Below are positions 26,667-35,400 of a stretch of 64,000 nucleotides of DNA, one piece after another. The number at the start of each line of letters is the position of its first letter. The stretch's first letter is position 1. A model generated the notes under the pieces. It worked only from the letters and a program-made list of their open reading frames with translations, ran no database searches and was not told where the DNA came from. Source of the stretch: Aquabacterium sp029268225 (GTDB lineage: Bacteria; Pseudomonadota; Gammaproteobacteria; Burkholderiales; Burkholderiaceae_C); NCBI RefSeq assembly GCF_037482285.1, contig NZ_JBBEYB010000009.1:62001-126000 (forward strand), in the 5' to 3' direction. Position numbers and translations under genes: made by a program.

Positions 26667-27874
26667 AGATTGCCCCATGTCGTGGGGTCGTCGTGGTCGT
26701 TGTCCATCATGCCAGTGTCGTCGGGCAGGCCGGTGAGCAGAGCGTCGATGAAGCCATTTTCATCGCCAGACAAGGGCACCGACAGGATCAGACTGGTGCC
26801 TTGCGGGTTGCTGCTGATGTCCACCCAGCCGCCGACTGTCTCGGCGCGTTCGTGCAGACCCCGGATGCCGAAGGAGCGCGCCTTGGCCAGATCTTCGCTG
26901 TTCAAGCCGCGGCCATTGTCGGTCACCTCGATGGACAGCACGCCGCCCGCCTGCGTCAGGTCCACGCTCACCTTGCTGGCCTGAGCGTGTTTGGACACAT
27001 TGGTGAGGGCCTCCTGGGCAAAACGGTAGGCCACCAAGGGCACCCCCGAAGCCAGATCCGGCTTTTCGTGGCTGGCGCGGAAGGTGGTCTCGATGCCCGT
27101 GCGCTTGGCGAAACGATCGGCCATCCACTGAAGGGCCGGCACCAGACCTTGCTCCAGGATGGCGGGGCGCAGGTTGTGCATGATGCGCTGGCTGGCTTCG
27201 TGCGCATGCCCCACGGTCTCCAAGGCGCGCCGCGCGCGCTCGGCCACCTGCGGGTTCTCGGCGTGTCGCACGATCCACTCAAGGTCAAACTTCACCGCCG
27301 TCATCGCCCCGCCCACATCGTCGTGGATCTCACGCGCGATGGCCGCACGCTCTTGCTCGATGCTCGCCTGCAAGTGTTGCGCGAGCTCGCGCAGTTGCTG
27401 GCGCGAGCGACTCAGGGCCAAGTCGGCCCGCTGCTTGGCAATGCGGGTGCGGTTGGCCTCAATGGCCAGCATGGCGGCCGGTGCGAGGCGGGCCAGATTG
27501 CTTTTGAGCAGGTAGTCATTGGCGCCATTGCGCATGGCCTGGACCGCAATGTCCTCACCAATCTCGCCGGACACCAGGATGAAGGGCACCAGTTTGCCCA
27601 GTGCGCGCACCTTGTCGAGCGCCGCCAGCCCGGAGTAGCCGGGCAAGTTGTAATCACACAGGATCAGGTCCCAGTCCTCGAACAGCGCCTCGTTCAACTC
27701 TGGCTCGCTGTCGATGCGACGGATGTCCGCATTGATGCCGCCGCGGCGCAAATGAACGGCGACGAGGGCATGATCCTCCTCGTTGTCTTCAATATGCAAC
27801 ACCTTCAGGCGCAGCGGTGGCATGGAGGGTACATCTCCAGCGAGGGCCGGTGAACCGGACGAGTGATCTGTCAC
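26663..27874 (-). CDS. Receiver-linked NarX-type sensor histidine kinase
   Basis: A 403-residue cytoplasmic hybrid. An N-terminal receiver (D74 in LILCDYNLPG, K124 in DYLLKSN) is joined by a coiled-coil linker to a HisKA_3 kinase core with H184 in AREIHDDVGG and an HATPase domain (VTDNGRGLN, FGIRGLHERAETVGG). There is no membrane segment or sensory domain, so its input is probably phosphorylation of the receiver by another kinase or a protein partner. The start codon is GTG at 27874; an ATG 17 codons later is an alternative. Its stop overlaps the cognate regulator gene. The divergent CheZ-like gene suggests a possible chemosensory link, which is only positional. Confidence 0.9.
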   Translation of the reverse strand: MTDHSSGSPALAGDVPSMPPLRLKVLHIEDNEEDHALVAVHLRRGGINADIRRIDSEPELNEALFEDWDLILCDYNLPGYSGLAALDKVRALGKLVPFILVSGEIGEDIAVQAMRNGANDYLLKSNLARLAPAAMLAIEANRTRIAKQRADLALSRSRQQLRELAQHLQASIEQERAAIAREIHDDVGGAMTAVKFDLEWIVRHAENPQVAERARRALETVGHAHEASQRIMHNLRPAILEQGLVPALQWMADRFAKRTGIETTFRASHEKPDLASGVPLVAYRFAQEALTNVSKHAQASKVSVDLTQAGGVLSIEVTDNGRGLNSEDLAKARSFGIRGLHERAETVGGWVDISSNPQGTSLILSVPLSGDENGFIDALLTGLPDDTGMMDNDHDDPTTWGNL

Positions 27875-28074
27875 TGAAAACCTTCCATCCTTCGATTTGC
27901 GCCAAGTTTTACCGACTCACTGTCGCCTTCTGGAGCGAAGAAACTGAAAAATTCTAACAACCGCCTCATGATGGAGGTTGTTACGGTGTCAAGCGTCGGC
28001 ACAATAGATCGACAATCCGGACACAGATCCGTTTGCATTGACTGCAAGAGCCCCAAACCCGGTCACGTGGAGCC

Positions 28075-28527
28075 ATGATGAGCTACGACGATCCCGTCGC
28101 CAACCAGTCTGCCGAGATGCCCCTGTTGCTCGCGGCCGAGCTGCAGGATCACCTGATGATGGCCTCCACCGATCTGGAGCGCCTGCAGCGCCTGTTGGAC
28201 GATGCCTGCCTCGCCCTCATCGAGGGCTTTCACAGTTCGGCCGGGCAACTGGCCGAGGTCATTGATCAGGGGCACGAGATCACCCCGGAATTGCAGGAGG
28301 TGCGCCACAAGCTGTTCAAGGCCGTCACAGCCTTGCAGTTTCAAGACATGGCCACCCAGTTGATCGCGCACACGAGTCAGCGCCTGCGCAGCTGCGCCGA
28401 CCAAATTGCCCGTGATGCCCTGGGGTCGGACGATCCAGACGGCGATGCCGTGGTGGAATCCGTTCCCCTCAAACCCAACCCGGTGACCCAGGACGAAATG
28501 GACGCAGGATCGGTGGAATTGTTCTGA
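28075..28527 (+). CDS. CheZ-like CheY-P phosphatase with C-terminal VELF tail
   Basis: A 150-residue, almost all-helical protein. Helix-hairpin segments flank LQFQDMATQLIAHT, in which D91-x-x-x-Q95 matches the CheZ catalytic pair (E. coli D143 and Q147). It is therefore a short CheZ-class phosphatase, missing part of the long four-helix bundle of enterobacterial CheZ (214 residues). A disordered linker (residues 116-142) leads to the C-terminal tail GSVELF. Classical CheZ also has a disordered linker and a CheY-docking tail ending in Phe. It lies 99 bases upstream of cheY, followed by cheA and cheW. A second ATG immediately follows the first. Confidence 0.7.
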   Translation: MMSYDDPVANQSAEMPLLLAAELQDHLMMASTDLERLQRLLDDACLALIEGFHSSAGQLAEVIDQGHEITPELQEVRHKLFKAVTALQFQDMATQLIAHTSQRLRSCADQIARDALGSDDPDGDAVVESVPLKPNPVTQDEMDAGSVELF

Positions 28528-28626
28528 GAACAAATTCTGCTTGCTGAAATCCTGCCAGACTCGGACTGGTCATAACATCCACCATCTGCTCACAAAGCAC
28601 TGTTCATTCAAGCACCGGAGAGCGAC

Positions 28627-28989
28627 ATGCACTCGATTCTTGCCGTCGACGATTCTGCATCCATGCGTCAAATGGTTTCTTTCACGCTCAAGAGCGCTGG
28701 CTACAACGTCGTCGAGGCTGTTGACGGACAGGATGCATGGGAGAAAGCCGGCGGGCGCAGCTTTGACCTGGTCTTGACCGACCAGAACATGCCCCGCATG
28801 GACGGCATCAGCCTGACCAAGAAATTGCGCGAGAACCCCCAGTTCAAGACCACGCCGATCCTGATCCTGACCACCGAGTCCAGCGATCAGATGAAGCAGG
28901 CTGGCCGTGCCGCGGGCGCAACCGGCTGGCTGGTCAAGCCCTTTGACCCCAACAAGCTGATCGAGGTCATTCAGAAGGTGATCCGCTGA
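28627..28989 (+). CDS. cheY: Chemotaxis response regulator CheY
   Basis: A stand-alone receiver of 120 residues with acidic pocket D8-D9, phosphoacceptor D52 (LVLTDQNMPRMDG), switch Thr-Thr (LTTESS) and K in WLVKPFDPNK. It lacks any output domain, so phospho-CheY acts by binding a target such as the flagellar switch. It lies just upstream of cheA and cheW and downstream of the CheZ-like gene. Its sequence type (MHSILAVDDSASMRQMV) is the one usually next to cheA in Burkholderiales. Confidence 0.93.
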   Translation: MHSILAVDDSASMRQMVSFTLKSAGYNVVEAVDGQDAWEKAGGRSFDLVLTDQNMPRMDGISLTKKLRENPQFKTTPILILTTESSDQMKQAGRAAGATGWLVKPFDPNKLIEVIQKVIR

Positions 28990-29041
28990 TCATTGGGGTG
29001 CACCGTGATGGACGGTGCCGCGACGACATTCAGGAGCCGCC

Positions 29042-31228
29042 ATGGCAGAGATGAGCACAGACAACAGCAGCGCTTCGGCAGGCATCGACCTCAGCCAGTT
29101 CTATCAGGTCTTCTTTGAGGAGGCCGGCGAGAACCTCGACAACATGGAGCAACTCCTGTTGAACGTGGATCTGGCCGCAGCCGACGATGAAGAACTCAAC
29201 GCCATCTTCCGTTGCGCCCACTCCATCAAAGGGGGGGCTGCCACCTTTGGTTTCAGCGATGTGGCCGAGTTGACCCACCAGATGGAGACGCTTCTGGACA
29301 AGCTGCGTCGACATGAGCTGATTCCAACCTCCGCCATGGTGGACGTGTTGTTGCAATCAGGTGACGCCTTGCGCGCCATGTTGGGCCGGCACCAAGGCTC
29401 CGGGGCCGATCCGGTCGACACCGCTGACCTGCTGGTGAACATTCGCGCCATGGTTTCCGGGGAGGGCGCGCCGGCACCCAGCGCGCCTGCGCCGGTCGTA
29501 CCGGCACCTGCGCCCACACCGACATCCGCTCTCGTGGCCGTCGAGCCTGCCCCGACGGCAGGCGCCCGTACCGTCGAGTTGCGCGTTGGGCCAATGAGCG
29601 ACGGCAGCCAAGCTGACAATTTGGTCGAACTCTTCAAGGAGATCACCGATCTTGGCACCATCGAACCTTTGCCGGATGAGCCAAGCTTGGCTGGCATTCG
29701 CCGCTTCAAGGTGGTGACCAGCACGCCAGAAGGCGATTTGCTGGATTTGTTCACCTTCCACGTTTCTCGCGAGCAGGTGGCTTTCCTGCCGTTTGGCGCG
29801 CCGGCCGCACCCAGTGCTCCTGCCGCAGATCCGGGCTACGGTTTCTTTGACGACGAGCCCGCACCAGTTCAGGCGGCACCGGCTGCCCCCATGGCAGACA
29901 AGGCCGCGCCAGATGCCGGTTATGGCTTCTTCGATGATGCGCCCGGTGCACCGAATAAGCCAACCAATCAGGTGGTCGAGACGGCTGCACCCGCACCGAA
30001 GCCCGCTCCCGCACCGGCCAAGCCTGCGGCTGCACCCAAGTCCGATCGCCCGGCTGGCGGCCTTGAGGCCTCCACCATCCGCGTCTCGGTCGAGAAAGTT
30101 GACCAGCTCATCAACCTGGTGGGCGAACTCGTCATCACCCAGGCCATGTTGGCGCAAAACAGCCGGGGTCTCGATCCGGTGGTCTACCAGCAACTGGTGG
30201 CTGGCCTGACCGATCTGGACCGCAATACCCGCGACCTGCAAGAAGCTGTGATGTCGATCCGGATGATTCCGATGTCGACCGTCTTCAGCCGCTTCCCGCG
30301 CATGCTGCGCGACCTGGCCAACAAGCTGGGCAAGAAGGTCGAGCTGGTGACCCAGGGTGAAGCGACCGAACTGGACAAGGGCTTGGTCGAGAAGATCACC
30401 GATCCGCTGACTCACCTCGTGCGCAACTCTTGCGACCATGGCATTGAAATGCCGTCCGAGCGTGTGGCCAAGGGCAAGCCAGAGGTGGGCACCATCACGC
30501 TGGCAGCCTCGCACCAAGGTGGCTCCATCGTCATTGAGGTGCGTGACAACGGCAAGGGCCTGTCGCGCGAGAAGCTGCTGCGCAAGGCCCGCGAAAAGGG
30601 TCTGGACGCACCTGACTCGCTGACCGATCAAGAGGTCTGGAACCTGATCTTTGCGCCGGGCTTCTCGACGGCCGAAGAGGTCACCGACGTGTCGGGTCGC
30701 GGTGTCGGCATGGACGTGGTGAAAAAGAACATCACCTCGCTGGGTGGCACGGTCGAGATCGACTCGGCCGAAGGCTACGGTATGCGCGTGGCAGTGCGCC
30801 TGCCGCTGACCCTGGCCATCATGGACGGGATGAGCGTGGGCGTGGGCGAAGAGGTCTACATCCTGCCGCTGTCGTCGGTGGTCGAGTCCTTCCAGGTCAG
30901 CCCCGAGATGATCAAGACCATCGGTGGCTCCGGTCGTGTGGTCGAGGTGCGTGACGAGTACATGCCCGTCATCGAGCTGGAAAAGGTCTTCGATGTGCCC
31001 CGCTTTGACTGGGAGCACAACAGCGGCATCATGGTGGTCGTCGAGGCCGAAAGCGGTCGTGTGGCCCTGCTGGTTGATGAACTGCTGGGCCAGCAACAGG
31101 TGGTGGTGAAGAACCTCGAAACCAACTATCGCAAAGTCAACGACGTGTCGGGTGCGACGATCATGGGAGATGGCCGCGTGGCGCTGATCCTGGATGTGGG
31201 CAGCCTGGTGCGTCGCTCGCGCCACTGA
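29042..31228 (+). CDS. cheA: Chemotaxis histidine kinase CheA
   Basis: A 728-residue kinase. P1 Hpt domain has H60 in RCAHSIKGGAATFG. A P2-like region lies around 180-250. An Ala/Pro-rich linker contains two copies of GYGFFDD at about 265 and 293. Then come P3 dimerisation, the P4 ATPase (N-box HLVRNSCDHGIE from 458, VRDNGKGLSREK, G-box GRGVGMDVVKKNI) and a P5 CheW-like domain. It phosphorylates CheY and, in other systems, CheB. The start at 29042 is preceded by AGGAG. No receptor gene, cheR or cheB lies in this block, so receptors must be encoded elsewhere. Confidence 0.96.
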   Translation: MAEMSTDNSSASAGIDLSQFYQVFFEEAGENLDNMEQLLLNVDLAAADDEELNAIFRCAHSIKGGAATFGFSDVAELTHQMETLLDKLRRHELIPTSAMVDVLLQSGDALRAMLGRHQGSGADPVDTADLLVNIRAMVSGEGAPAPSAPAPVVPAPAPTPTSALVAVEPAPTAGARTVELRVGPMSDGSQADNLVELFKEITDLGTIEPLPDEPSLAGIRRFKVVTSTPEGDLLDLFTFHVSREQVAFLPFGAPAAPSAPAADPGYGFFDDEPAPVQAAPAAPMADKAAPDAGYGFFDDAPGAPNKPTNQVVETAAPAPKPAPAPAKPAAAPKSDRPAGGLEASTIRVSVEKVDQLINLVGELVITQAMLAQNSRGLDPVVYQQLVAGLTDLDRNTRDLQEAVMSIRMIPMSTVFSRFPRMLRDLANKLGKKVELVTQGEATELDKGLVEKITDPLTHLVRNSCDHGIEMPSERVAKGKPEVGTITLAASHQGGSIVIEVRDNGKGLSREKLLRKAREKGLDAPDSLTDQEVWNLIFAPGFSTAEEVTDVSGRGVGMDVVKKNITSLGGTVEIDSAEGYGMRVAVRLPLTLAIMDGMSVGVGEEVYILPLSSVVESFQVSPEMIKTIGGSGRVVEVRDEYMPVIELEKVFDVPRFDWEHNSGIMVVVEAESGRVALLVDELLGQQQVVVKNLETNYRKVNDVSGATIMGDGRVALILDVGSLVRRSRH

Positions 31229-31263
31229 GCGGCGCGGGCCTCATCTGATTGGAGAATGTGTTC

Positions 31264-31749
31264 ATGGGAAGCTTGAGCGTGGTCGAACAGCCAGACTCGC
31301 AAGCCAGTCTGGCGCGCGAATACCTGACGTTCCGTCTGGGCGATGAAGAGTACGGCATCGACATCCTGAAGGTGCAGGAAATCCGTGGGTATGAAAACCC
31401 CACGCGCATTGCCAATGCGCCGCACTTCCTCAAGGGTGTCGTCAACCTGCGTGGCACCATCGTCCCCATCGTGGACCTGCGTCTGCGCTTCGGTTGCAGC
31501 TCGGCCGAGTACAACTCGTTCACGGTCAGCATCGTGTTGCACATTGGCCAGCGCACCATCGGCACCGTGGTCGACTCGGTCAGCGACGTGATGGAGATCC
31601 CGGCCGAGGCGATCCGCCCCGCACCGGAAATGTCGTCGGCGATCGATGCAGCCTACATCCGTGGTTTGGCTCAAGTCGGCGAGCGCATGGTGGTCTTGCT
31701 CGACATCGAAAGCATGTTGATGAGCCCGGACATGGGGCTGGTGGACTGA
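31264..31749 (+). CDS. cheW: Chemotaxis adaptor CheW
   Basis: A 161-residue CheW coupling receptors to CheA. Signatures are EYLTFRLGDEEYGIDILKVQEIRGYENPTRIANAP, the GVVNLRGTIVPIVDLR motif and VVDSVSDV. The start at 31264 has GGAGA eight bases upstream. It is the last gene of the CheZ-like/cheY/cheA/cheW block, followed by a hairpin. Confidence 0.95.
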   Translation: MGSLSVVEQPDSQASLAREYLTFRLGDEEYGIDILKVQEIRGYENPTRIANAPHFLKGVVNLRGTIVPIVDLRLRFGCSSAEYNSFTVSIVLHIGQRTIGTVVDSVSDVMEIPAEAIRPAPEMSSAIDAAYIRGLAQVGERMVVLLDIESMLMSPDMGLVD

Positions 31750-31771
31750 GCGTTCAGGTCATCAAGCCATG

Positions 31772-31796
31772 AAAAAGGGCGCCTGCGGGCGCCCTT
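31772..31796 (-). terminator. Terminator of the HIT gene (hairpin shared with cheW end)
   Basis: A 9-bp stem AAGGGCGCC / GGCGCCCTT with loop TGCG. The T tract is on the minus strand (five Ts from 31772-31776), so it mainly terminates the HIT gene. The same hairpin can fold in the cheW transcript. Confidence 0.75.
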
Positions 31797-31851
31797 GGTG
31801 TTGGTGGGTGGCAAGCGGATGGCCAAGGTTTGGCCACAGCGCCAGAGGCCA

Positions 31852-32301
31852 TCAGTTCGCGTGGCTGGTTTCCTCAAACGCTGCCACGACGGCCGCATCG
31901 ACCTGCACCAAGGGTACCGACAGACGCTGCGCCGCATCGCTCACCTCGCGCTGTTTCGGAGCCCAAATTGGCGCAGGCCAACGGGCATCCCAGTCATAGC
32001 GTGCGATCACGTGCCAGTGCAGGTGCGGCACCACATTGCCCAGCGAGGCCAAATTCACCTTGGTGGGCTGCAAGACCTGGCGTAGCACGGTTTCCACCTT
32101 GGCCACGGCTTGCATGAGGTGGCTGCGGTCGGTCGGCGCCAGATCGGTCCATTCCGCCACATGCTCGTTCCAGATCACACGGTAGAACGCCGGATGATCG
32201 GCATCCACCGCGCGGATCACACGGAACTTCTCGGTGCGCCACAGCAGGATGCCGCCATCCTGCTCGCACAGTTCACAGCCTGGTACCAAGGTGATGCTCA
32301 T
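31852..32301 (-). CDS. HIT-family hydrolase
   Basis: A 149-residue histidine-triad protein. The active-site motif is HLHWHVI (H-x-H-x-H). The N-terminal CELCEQDGG resembles the Cys pair of HIT proteins, but the spacing before the triad is like bacterial HIT hydrolases acting on nucleoside phosphoramidates or dinucleotides. It is convergent with cheW and followed by its own terminator. The substrate cannot be told. Confidence 0.9.
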   Translation of the reverse strand: MSITLVPGCELCEQDGGILLWRTEKFRVIRAVDADHPAFYRVIWNEHVAEWTDLAPTDRSHLMQAVAKVETVLRQVLQPTKVNLASLGNVVPHLHWHVIARYDWDARWPAPIWAPKQREVSDAAQRLSVPLVQVDAAVVAAFEETSHAN

Positions 32302-32404
32302 GACAGCTCTGGTTTTGGGTTAACGGGTAACGCACAGTGGCCAGCATGCCTCAGCCCGACCCAACGGACGCCGCAGATCCGGCTTGGCCGGTCTGCCAGC
32401 GTCC

Positions 32405-32442
32405 GCCCCCTTGAGGGGGCGCGCGAAGCGCGTAGGGGGTGG
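32405..32442. repeat. Intergenic palindromic repeat of the Comamonadaceae type
   Basis: Two hairpins side by side: GCCCCC-TTGA-GGGGGC (32405-32420) and GCGC-GAA-GCGC (32421-32431), then TAGGGGGTGGG. This pattern (a CCCCC/GGGGG hairpin, an arm with a GAA loop, then GGGGGTGGG) recurs between genes in many Burkholderiales genomes, from memory rather than a search. It lies just after the stop of the large minus-strand oxidoreductase, where such elements often act as transcript ends. Confidence 0.55.
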
Positions 32443-32447
32443 GCCTG

Positions 32448-35400
32448 TCAGACCAGGACGCGCTCAATGCCGCCGTTGTTGGCCTTGGCCACATACTCCG
32501 GCATCCAGTTTTCACCCAGGATCTGCTTGGCCATCTCGATGACGACATAGTCGGCTTCCAGCAGGCCGGTCTGGGCGTCATCCACATAGCGACTCAGACC
32601 TTGCAGGCAGGCCGGGCAGGACGTCAGGATCTTGGCGTTGTCCTTGGCACCGATCAGGCCTTGCTCGCGCAGTGCGGCTTCACCCTTGCGGATCTCCTCT
32701 TCCTTGCGGAAGCGCACTTGCGTGGAGATGTCCGGGCGGTTGACAGCCAGAGTGCCGGCCTCACCGCAGCAACGCTCCGACTTGATCACGCCATCGCCCA
32801 GCAAGGCCTTGACGGTCTTCATCGGATCCTGCTGCTTCATCGGGCTGTGGCAGGGGTCGTGGAAGAGGTAGCCGCCGGCCTTGGGCAGGGTGATGCCCTT
32901 TTCCAGCAGGTACTCGTGGATGTCGATGATGCGGCAGCCGGGGAAGATCTTGTCGAACTGGTAGCCCTGCAACTGGTCGTAGCAGGTGCCGCAGGACACA
33001 ACCACCGTCTTGATGTCCAGGTAGTTCAGCGTGTTGGCCACGCGGTGGAAGAGCACCCGGTTGTCGGTGATCATCTTCTCGGCCACATCGAACTGGCCGG
33101 CACCGCGTTGCGGGTAGCCACAGCACAGGTAGCCCGGCGGCAACACGGTCTGCACGCCGGCATGCCACAGCATCGCCTGCGTGGCCAGGCCCACTTGCGA
33201 GAACAGACGCTCCGAACCACAGCCCGGGAAGTAGAAGACCGCTTCGGTGTCCGACGTGGTGGCTTTGGGGTTGCGGATGATGGGGACGTAGTCCTTGTCC
33301 TCGATGTCCAGCAAGGCGCGCGCGGTTTTCTTGGGCAGGCCGCCCGGCATCTTCTTGTTGATGAAGTGGATGACCTGTTCCTTGAGGGAGGCCTTGCCCA
33401 CCGATGCCGGCGGGGCGCTGGTCTGCTTGCGTGCGGCCAGCTTCAGCACATCATTGCCCAGACGCTGCAGCGGCATCGCCACGTCCACCAAGGCGCTGCG
33501 GATCACCTTGATCGTCTGCGGGTTGTTGCTGTTGAGCATGGCCATGCCGGCCGCGCCCGCAGGGCGGAAGGACTTCTTGCCCAGCTTGGTCAGCAGGCTG
33601 CGCATGGCCATCGACACGTCGCCGAAGTCGATCTTGACCGGGCAGGGCGTCAGGCACTTGTGGCAGACCGTGCAGTGGTCGGCCACGTCCTCGAACTCTT
33701 CCCAGTGCTTGATCGACACGCCGCGGCGGGTCTGCTCTTCGTACAGGAAGGCCTCGACCAGCAGCGAGGTGGCCAGGATCTTGTTGCGCGGGCTGTAGAG
33801 CAGGTTGGCGCGCGGCACGTGGGTGGCGCACACCGGTTTGCACTTGCCGCAACGCAGGCAGTCCTTGACGGAGGTGGCGATGTCGCCAATGTCCGACTGC
33901 TGCATGATCAGCGATTCGTGGCCCATCAGACCGAACGAGGGCGTGTAGGCCTCGGTCAGGTCGGCGGCGTGCACGTCGTCACCCAGTGCCTTCAGAGCAG
34001 CACCACGCAACAGCTTGCCCTTGTTGAAGCGGCCTTCCGGGTCCACCTTCTGCTTGTAGGCGGTGAAGTTGGCCATTTCCTCGTCGGTGAGGAATTCCAG
34101 CTTGGTGATGCCGATGCCGTGTTCGCCCGAGATCACGCCGTCGAGCGAACGGGCCAGCTTCATGATGCGGCCCACGGCTTCGTGCGCCGTTTGCAGCATC
34201 TCGTAGTTGTCGCTGTTGACGGGGATGTTGGTGTGCACGTTGCCGTCGCCGGCGTGCATGTGCAGCGCCACCCACACGCGGCCACGCAGCACCTGCTTGT
34301 GGATGCGCTTGAGCTCGTCCAAGATGGGGCGCAGGGCGCCACCATTGAACTCGTGGGCCAGCACGTCACGGATCTCGCGCTTCCAGCCAGCACGGATCGT
34401 CCAGGTCTGCAGCAGGTTGAAGACCGTGTCACAGGCTTCGGGCGTGTATGTGCCGTTGCGGTGCTGCTGGTAGCCATGGGCCACCAGTTCTTCGTCTACT
34501 TCGGAGATCGGGGTGTCGATGTGCTCGTACAGGAAGGCCCAGCGGGCGCGCACCGTGGTGAGGTGGGCCTGCGCGGTGGCGATCTTCTCGGCCAGGGCTT
34601 CGGCGCTGGGCAACTCTTCCTCGTCTTCGACCTTGCCCATGAACGAGGCAATGTGCTGAGGACCGGTCTGGAAAAAGGCTTCTAGCGCATCGATCAGGGC
34701 CAGCTTGTTGCGCAGGCTCAGTTCGATGTTGATGCGCTCGATGCCCAAGGTGTACTCGCCCATGCGCGGCAGCGGAATCACCACGTCTTCGTTCACCTTG
34801 AAGGCGTTGGTGTGCTTGGCGATGGCGGCGGTGCGCTTGCGGTCGGCCCAGAACTTCTTGCGGGCCTCACCGCTGACGGCCACAAAGCCTTCGCCCGAAC
34901 GGCCATTGGCCAGGCGGATGACTTCGCTGCTGGCGCGGGCCACGCGGTCTTCGTCGTCACCCACGATGTCGCCGATCAGCACCATCTTGGGCAGGGTGCC
35001 GCGCTTGCTCTTGGTGGCATAGCCCACGGCGCGCAGGTAGCGGTCGTCGAGGTGCTCCAGGCCGGCCAGGATGGCGCCGCCCGGTTGCTTCATCTCCTCG
35101 AACATGAAGTCCTTGATCTCGACGATCGAGGGCACGCCTTCCTTCGGGTTGCCAAAGAACTCCAGGCACACCGTGCGCACGTGCTTGGGCATGCGGTGAA
35201 CAACCCAGCGGGCGCTGGTGATCAGGCCGTCACAGCCTTCCTTCTGGATGCCGGGCAGGCCGGCGAGGAACTTGTCGGTGACGTCCTTGCCCAGGCCTTC
35301 CTTGCGGAAGGTGCGGCCGGGGATGTCCAGGCGTTCGGTGCGGATCGGGGTCTTGCCGTCGGCTTCGAAGTAGCGCAACTCGAAGCTGGCGGTTTCCACG

